A stretch of DNA of 8,382 nucleotides from contig JAITHS010000318.1 in NCBI GenBank assembly GCA_031279875.1, positions 1 through 8,382 on the forward strand. The letters are read 5' to 3'. Origin of the DNA: Tannerella sp. (GTDB lineage Bacteria; Bacteroidota; Bacteroidia; Bacteroidales; Tannerellaceae). Made by a program: the position numbers and the translations under genes. Shown here in pieces: positions 6,212 to 8,382 of the stretch (the first letter of the stretch is position 1; every line of letters starts with the position of its first letter). The notes beneath the pieces are model-generated. The model made no database searches, was not told where the DNA came from, and saw only the letters and a program-made list of their open reading frames with translations.

Positions 6212-7504
6212 TTACTGCATAACGATATGCCAGACAATAATTATCAACAGCGTTATCAGCGACCACATCAGCATCGAATAGCGTTGAAAACGAAGCCAGA
6301 GTAGCGTTAAAGCAAGCCAGAGATATGACGCCAACAAAGTAAAGATGTCGATGCGGATTTTGAATGCCGCGCCCGGTATTGACGAAAATCCGTCAACAAT
6401 CCACATCATCCATCTTGTTGTGGTTGCAATAATATATTGCAGAATATCAGATAGATAAGGCGTCGAAAGCGGTAACAAAAGCCACAATAGAGTACAAGGT
6501 ATCAATATCTCCGCCATGAAGCAGACAAACAGATTGGCAAAAATAAAAAGCGTTGAGATGTACCCGAAATAGTAACAGCAGAGGAACATAACCCCTGTTT
6601 GTGCGGCAATTGAACATGTTATTATGTCCCAAGGAACGCTTATAAGCGGATTTTTTACCGAAATGAGGTCTTCCAGCTTGGGTTGCAGATACATGATGAA
6701 AAATACCGCCGTGAAACTCAATTGAAAACTGATGCTTAATATATCTAACGGATTGTAAACCAGCATTATAAAAGCAGCGGCAAAAAGAGAGTTGTATTTG
6801 TCGGGAGACCGGCGAAGTATCTTGCCGATAAGAAACACCGTTATCATCAGCGCCGCACGTACCGACGGAGACCCTAAACCCGAAATCAAAGCATAACCCC
6901 ATACGTAAAGTATTATAATACAATATTTTAGTGCTTTCCAAAACACTATTTTTTCGGGCAAAAAGAACAACGCTTTTCTTATACACCAATAAACCACCGC
7001 AACGTGAAAACCGCTGACAGCCAAAACATGAGCTACTCCGGCTACCGAAAACTGCGACCGCGTTGCCCAATCCATCGTTGCTTTGTAATTCACCGATAAT
7101 GAGGCAAGTACTGATTTGTGGGCATCGGGAATATCCATCAAACCAATCTTCTCTACCATACTTGACTGTATTTGCCGTGCCAAACGTATCAGAAAAGGGG
7201 TATTACGAATATCATGAACATAATTGATGGCTTGCTCGGTAATCTGAATCGACAGAAATATCACCATAAAAGCAAATAGCAAACCCCAAACCCATCTGGC
7301 GGAATAGACAGGATGATAACGGTTGCGTTTGTCCGAAAATGCTGAAAACAAGACTGTTAACGCCACAACAGCAATCAGCGCAAAAGCATAAACATGAACA
7401 GGAAAAAACACCTGCAACAGCGTGCCGAAAATCCAGAAGATTAATAAACGCAGGAACGTGCGCTTGTAAACTTCTTCGAGCAGTGTATTTGCAAGACGTT
7501 CCAC
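6212..7504 (-). CDS. comEC: Short ComEC/Rec2-family membrane protein lacking the OB-like and beta-lactamase-like domains
   Basis: This 430-residue polytopic inner-membrane protein carries the core of the ComEC/Rec2 competence channel, which moves single-stranded DNA across the inner membrane during uptake. Two or three membrane helices (about 18-54 and 70-88) precede the hallmark core: HVLAVSGFHV (159-168), SGLGSPSVRAALM (208-220), NPLDILSISFQLSF (251-264) and SIAAQTGVMF (298-307), followed by further helices to the C-terminus. Only about 70 residues separate helix 3 from HVLAVSG, leaving no room for the N-terminal OB-like soluble domain (DUF4131) usual between them. There is also no C-terminal metallo-beta-lactamase-like domain. 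The reading frame is uninterrupted, so this is not a simple frameshift. The only conventional start before the upstream in-frame stop is the GTG at 7504, 14 bases after rpe, suggesting translational coupling. Whether it still transports DNA is unknown. Confidence 0.88.
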   Translation of the reverse strand: MERLANTLLEEVYKRTFLRLLIFWIFGTLLQVFFPVHVYAFALIAVVALTVLFSAFSDKRNRYHPVYSARWVWGLLFAFMVIFLSIQITEQAINYVHDIRNTPFLIRLARQIQSSMVEKIGLMDIPDAHKSVLASLSVNYKATMDWATRSQFSVAGVAHVLAVSGFHVAVVYWCIRKALFFLPEKIVFWKALKYCIIILYVWGYALISGLGSPSVRAALMITVFLIGKILRRSPDKYNSLFAAAFIMLVYNPLDILSISFQLSFTAVFFIMYLQPKLEDLISVKNPLISVPWDIITCSIAAQTGVMFLCCYYFGYISTLFIFANLFVCFMAEILIPCTLLWLLLPLSTPYLSDILQYIIATTTRWMMWIVDGFSSIPGAAFKIRIDIFTLLASYLWLALTLLWLRFQRYSMLMWSLITLLIIIVWHIVMQ

Positions 7505-7518
7505 AACGCTGATGTGAA

Positions 7519-8172
7519 TTAAAGGCTTTTCAAGTCGGTTACGGTTTGCCGCGGATTAGTGGCTTTAAATACAAAATTGCCTGCCACAAGCACATCAGCG
7601 CCTGCTTCCAGCAATGCTTTTCCCGTTTCGAGATTGACGCCGCCGTCGATTTCAATAAGCGTATCAAGACCGCGCTCGTCGATAATACGACGCAATCGCA
7701 TAGTCTTGTCGATCGAGTGCGGGATAAACTTTTGCGCTCCGAAGCCCGGATTGACCGACATCAGCAGCACCATATCCACTTCGGCAATAATATCCGTCAG
7801 CAATTCGACAGGCGTATGCGGATTGAGCGTAACAGCCGCTTTCATACCGGCGTCTTTGATTGCATTAACCGTGCGGTGCAGATGAGTGCAGGCTTCGTAG
7901 TGAACGTTCATCATGTAAGCCCCAGCAGAGACTACTTCGGATATGAATTTCTGCGGCTCAACTATCATCAGATGTACATCCAACGGCTTGACACACAACT
8001 GTTTGACGGCTTCAATGACCGGAAATCCGAAAGAGATGTTCGGCACAAAGACACCATCCATAATATCTAAATGGAGCCAGTCGGCATCACTGCTGTTAAT
8101 CATCTCTATATCGCGCTCTAAATGCAGAAAGTCGGCGGAAAGAAGCGATGGCGCTATTAAATGACGTTTCAT
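7519..8172 (-). CDS. rpe: Ribulose-phosphate 3-epimerase
   Basis: This cytoplasmic TIM-barrel enzyme interconverts D-ribulose 5-phosphate and D-xylulose 5-phosphate in the pentose phosphate pathway. Starting at the ATG at 8172 gives 217 residues and an N-terminus of the usual form, MKRHLIAPSLLSADF. A further in-frame ATG at 8184 would add MHQK. I prefer 8172 because family members normally begin one to four residues before the APSLLSADF strand. Metal ligands and catalytic acids are present: H34 and D36 in LHLDIMDG, H67 in DVHLM and D176 in IEIDGG. The flexible MSVNPGFGAQKFI loop (138-150) and the phosphate-binding VAGNFVFK region (196-203) are also intact. It lies between a small upstream ORF and comEC on the same strand with short gaps, so the three are probably one transcript. 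Confidence 0.97.
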   Translation of the reverse strand: MKRHLIAPSLLSADFLHLERDIEMINSSDADWLHLDIMDGVFVPNISFGFPVIEAVKQLCVKPLDVHLMIVEPQKFISEVVSAGAYMMNVHYEACTHLHRTVNAIKDAGMKAAVTLNPHTPVELLTDIIAEVDMVLLMSVNPGFGAQKFIPHSIDKTMRLRRIIDERGLDTLIEIDGGVNLETGKALLEAGADVLVAGNFVFKATNPRQTVTDLKSL

Positions 8173-8188
8173 CTTTTGATGCATCTAA

Positions 8189-8308
8189 TCAATTGTATAA
8201 CAGCATATTAGAGTACTGCAACGTGGCAGGGTCATAATTATACAAACGTGCGTACTGACGCAGAATCAACAATGTTTCGGTTCGCGGACCGGGATTTTCT
8301 TTTTTCAT
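8189..8308 (-). CDS. Small 39-residue ORF upstream of rpe, function unknown
   Basis: An ATG at 8308 opens 39 codons ending in TGA at 8191-8189, just 4 or 16 bases before the two possible rpe starts. The product begins MKKENPGPRTETL and continues with LLILRQYARLYNYDPATL, then a short tail. It is basic at the front, has one likely amphipathic helix (about 11-23), and has no signal peptide or membrane segment. In-frame ATGs at 8353 and 8350 would give up to 54 residues, but they fall only a few bases from the -7 element at 8357-8364, so an mRNA made from that promoter would barely contain them. The 8308 start leaves a leader of about 40 bases. I recall similar short 'PR-ETL-x-QFAR-Y' ORFs in Bacteroidales but cannot verify this here. 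It may be a real small protein or a leader peptide for rpe; no function can be assigned. Confidence 0.6.
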   Translation of the reverse strand: MKKENPGPRTETLLILRQYARLYNYDPATLQYSNMLLYN

Positions 8309-8356
8309 TTTTTTTCTGTCAGATACTGACACAACAGGTAATAATTTCATCATAGG

Positions 8357-8364
8357 CAAAATTA
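8357..8364 (-). promoter_or_regulatory. Bacteroides-type -7 element for the small ORF-rpe-comEC transcript
   Basis: Read on the minus strand, TAATTTTG (8364-8357) is identical to the -7 elements of the two divergent promoters at 1777-1856. With a 19-21 base spacer the matching TTTG -33 element would fall at or beyond the right end of the window, so it cannot be checked. Transcription would start near 8350, about 42 bases before the small ORF's ATG at 8308 and about 180 before rpe. Confidence 0.55.
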
Positions 8365-8382
8365 AGTTTATGTTTATGACTT

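Noticed and set aside
6447..7070. 207-codon frame on the same strand as comEC in another phase
   Set aside because: Overlaps the clear ComEC core motifs, is rich in Cys, Ser and Phe as expected of an out-of-frame read, and has no recognisable domain.
7546..8070. 174-codon plus-strand frame over rpe
   Set aside because: Antisense to a complete rpe with all active-site residues; no independent support.

Overview
The window looks like a chromosomal segment of a Bacteroidota (probably Bacteroidales) bacterium of moderate GC content. Support comes from a bacterial V-type ATPase, a kduI/kduD uronate operon containing two lipoproteins, weak or absent Shine-Dalgarno sequences before AT-rich starts, and three close matches to the Bacteroides-type promoter -7 element TAnnTTTG. 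Two of those promoters also have a TTTG -33 element exactly 20 bases upstream. No plasmid, phage, IS, tRNA, rRNA or CRISPR feature was seen.

Layout: (1) 9-1754, minus: catalytic subunit A of a V-type ATP synthase, apparently the first gene of its transcript and reading out of the window to the left. (2) 1755-1878: a compact, exactly symmetric divergent promoter region. (3) 1879-6070, plus: a four-gene operon with gaps of 10, 46 and 8 bases. It encodes a lipoprotein of the Gfo/Idh/MocA oxidoreductase superfamily, KduI (5-keto-4-deoxyuronate isomerase), a DUF4861-type lipoprotein and a KduD-like short-chain dehydrogenase. (4) 6071-6211: a short convergent gap holding what looks like the C-terminal remnant of a leucine-rich-repeat gene. 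(5) 8308-6212, minus: a 39-codon conserved-looking small ORF, rpe (ribulose-phosphate 3-epimerase) and a short ComEC/Rec2-type membrane protein, probably one transcript starting from a promoter at about 8357-8364.

How the genes work together: KduI and KduD carry out two consecutive cytoplasmic steps that turn the unsaturated uronate released by polysaccharide lyases (from pectin, alginate-like or glycosaminoglycan substrates) into 2-keto-3-deoxygluconate. The two lipoproteins in the same operon should sit outside the cytoplasm, so they probably act on unsaturated or modified uronides before uptake. Their activities are not established here, and this pair is the best candidate in the window for an undescribed function. 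No lyase, GH88/GH105 hydrolase, SusC/SusD pair, KdgK or KdgA is present, so the rest of the pathway must lie elsewhere. The V-ATPase, rpe and comEC are housekeeping or core genes. Their oddities are the lead position of subunit A and a ComEC that has lost its usual soluble domain.
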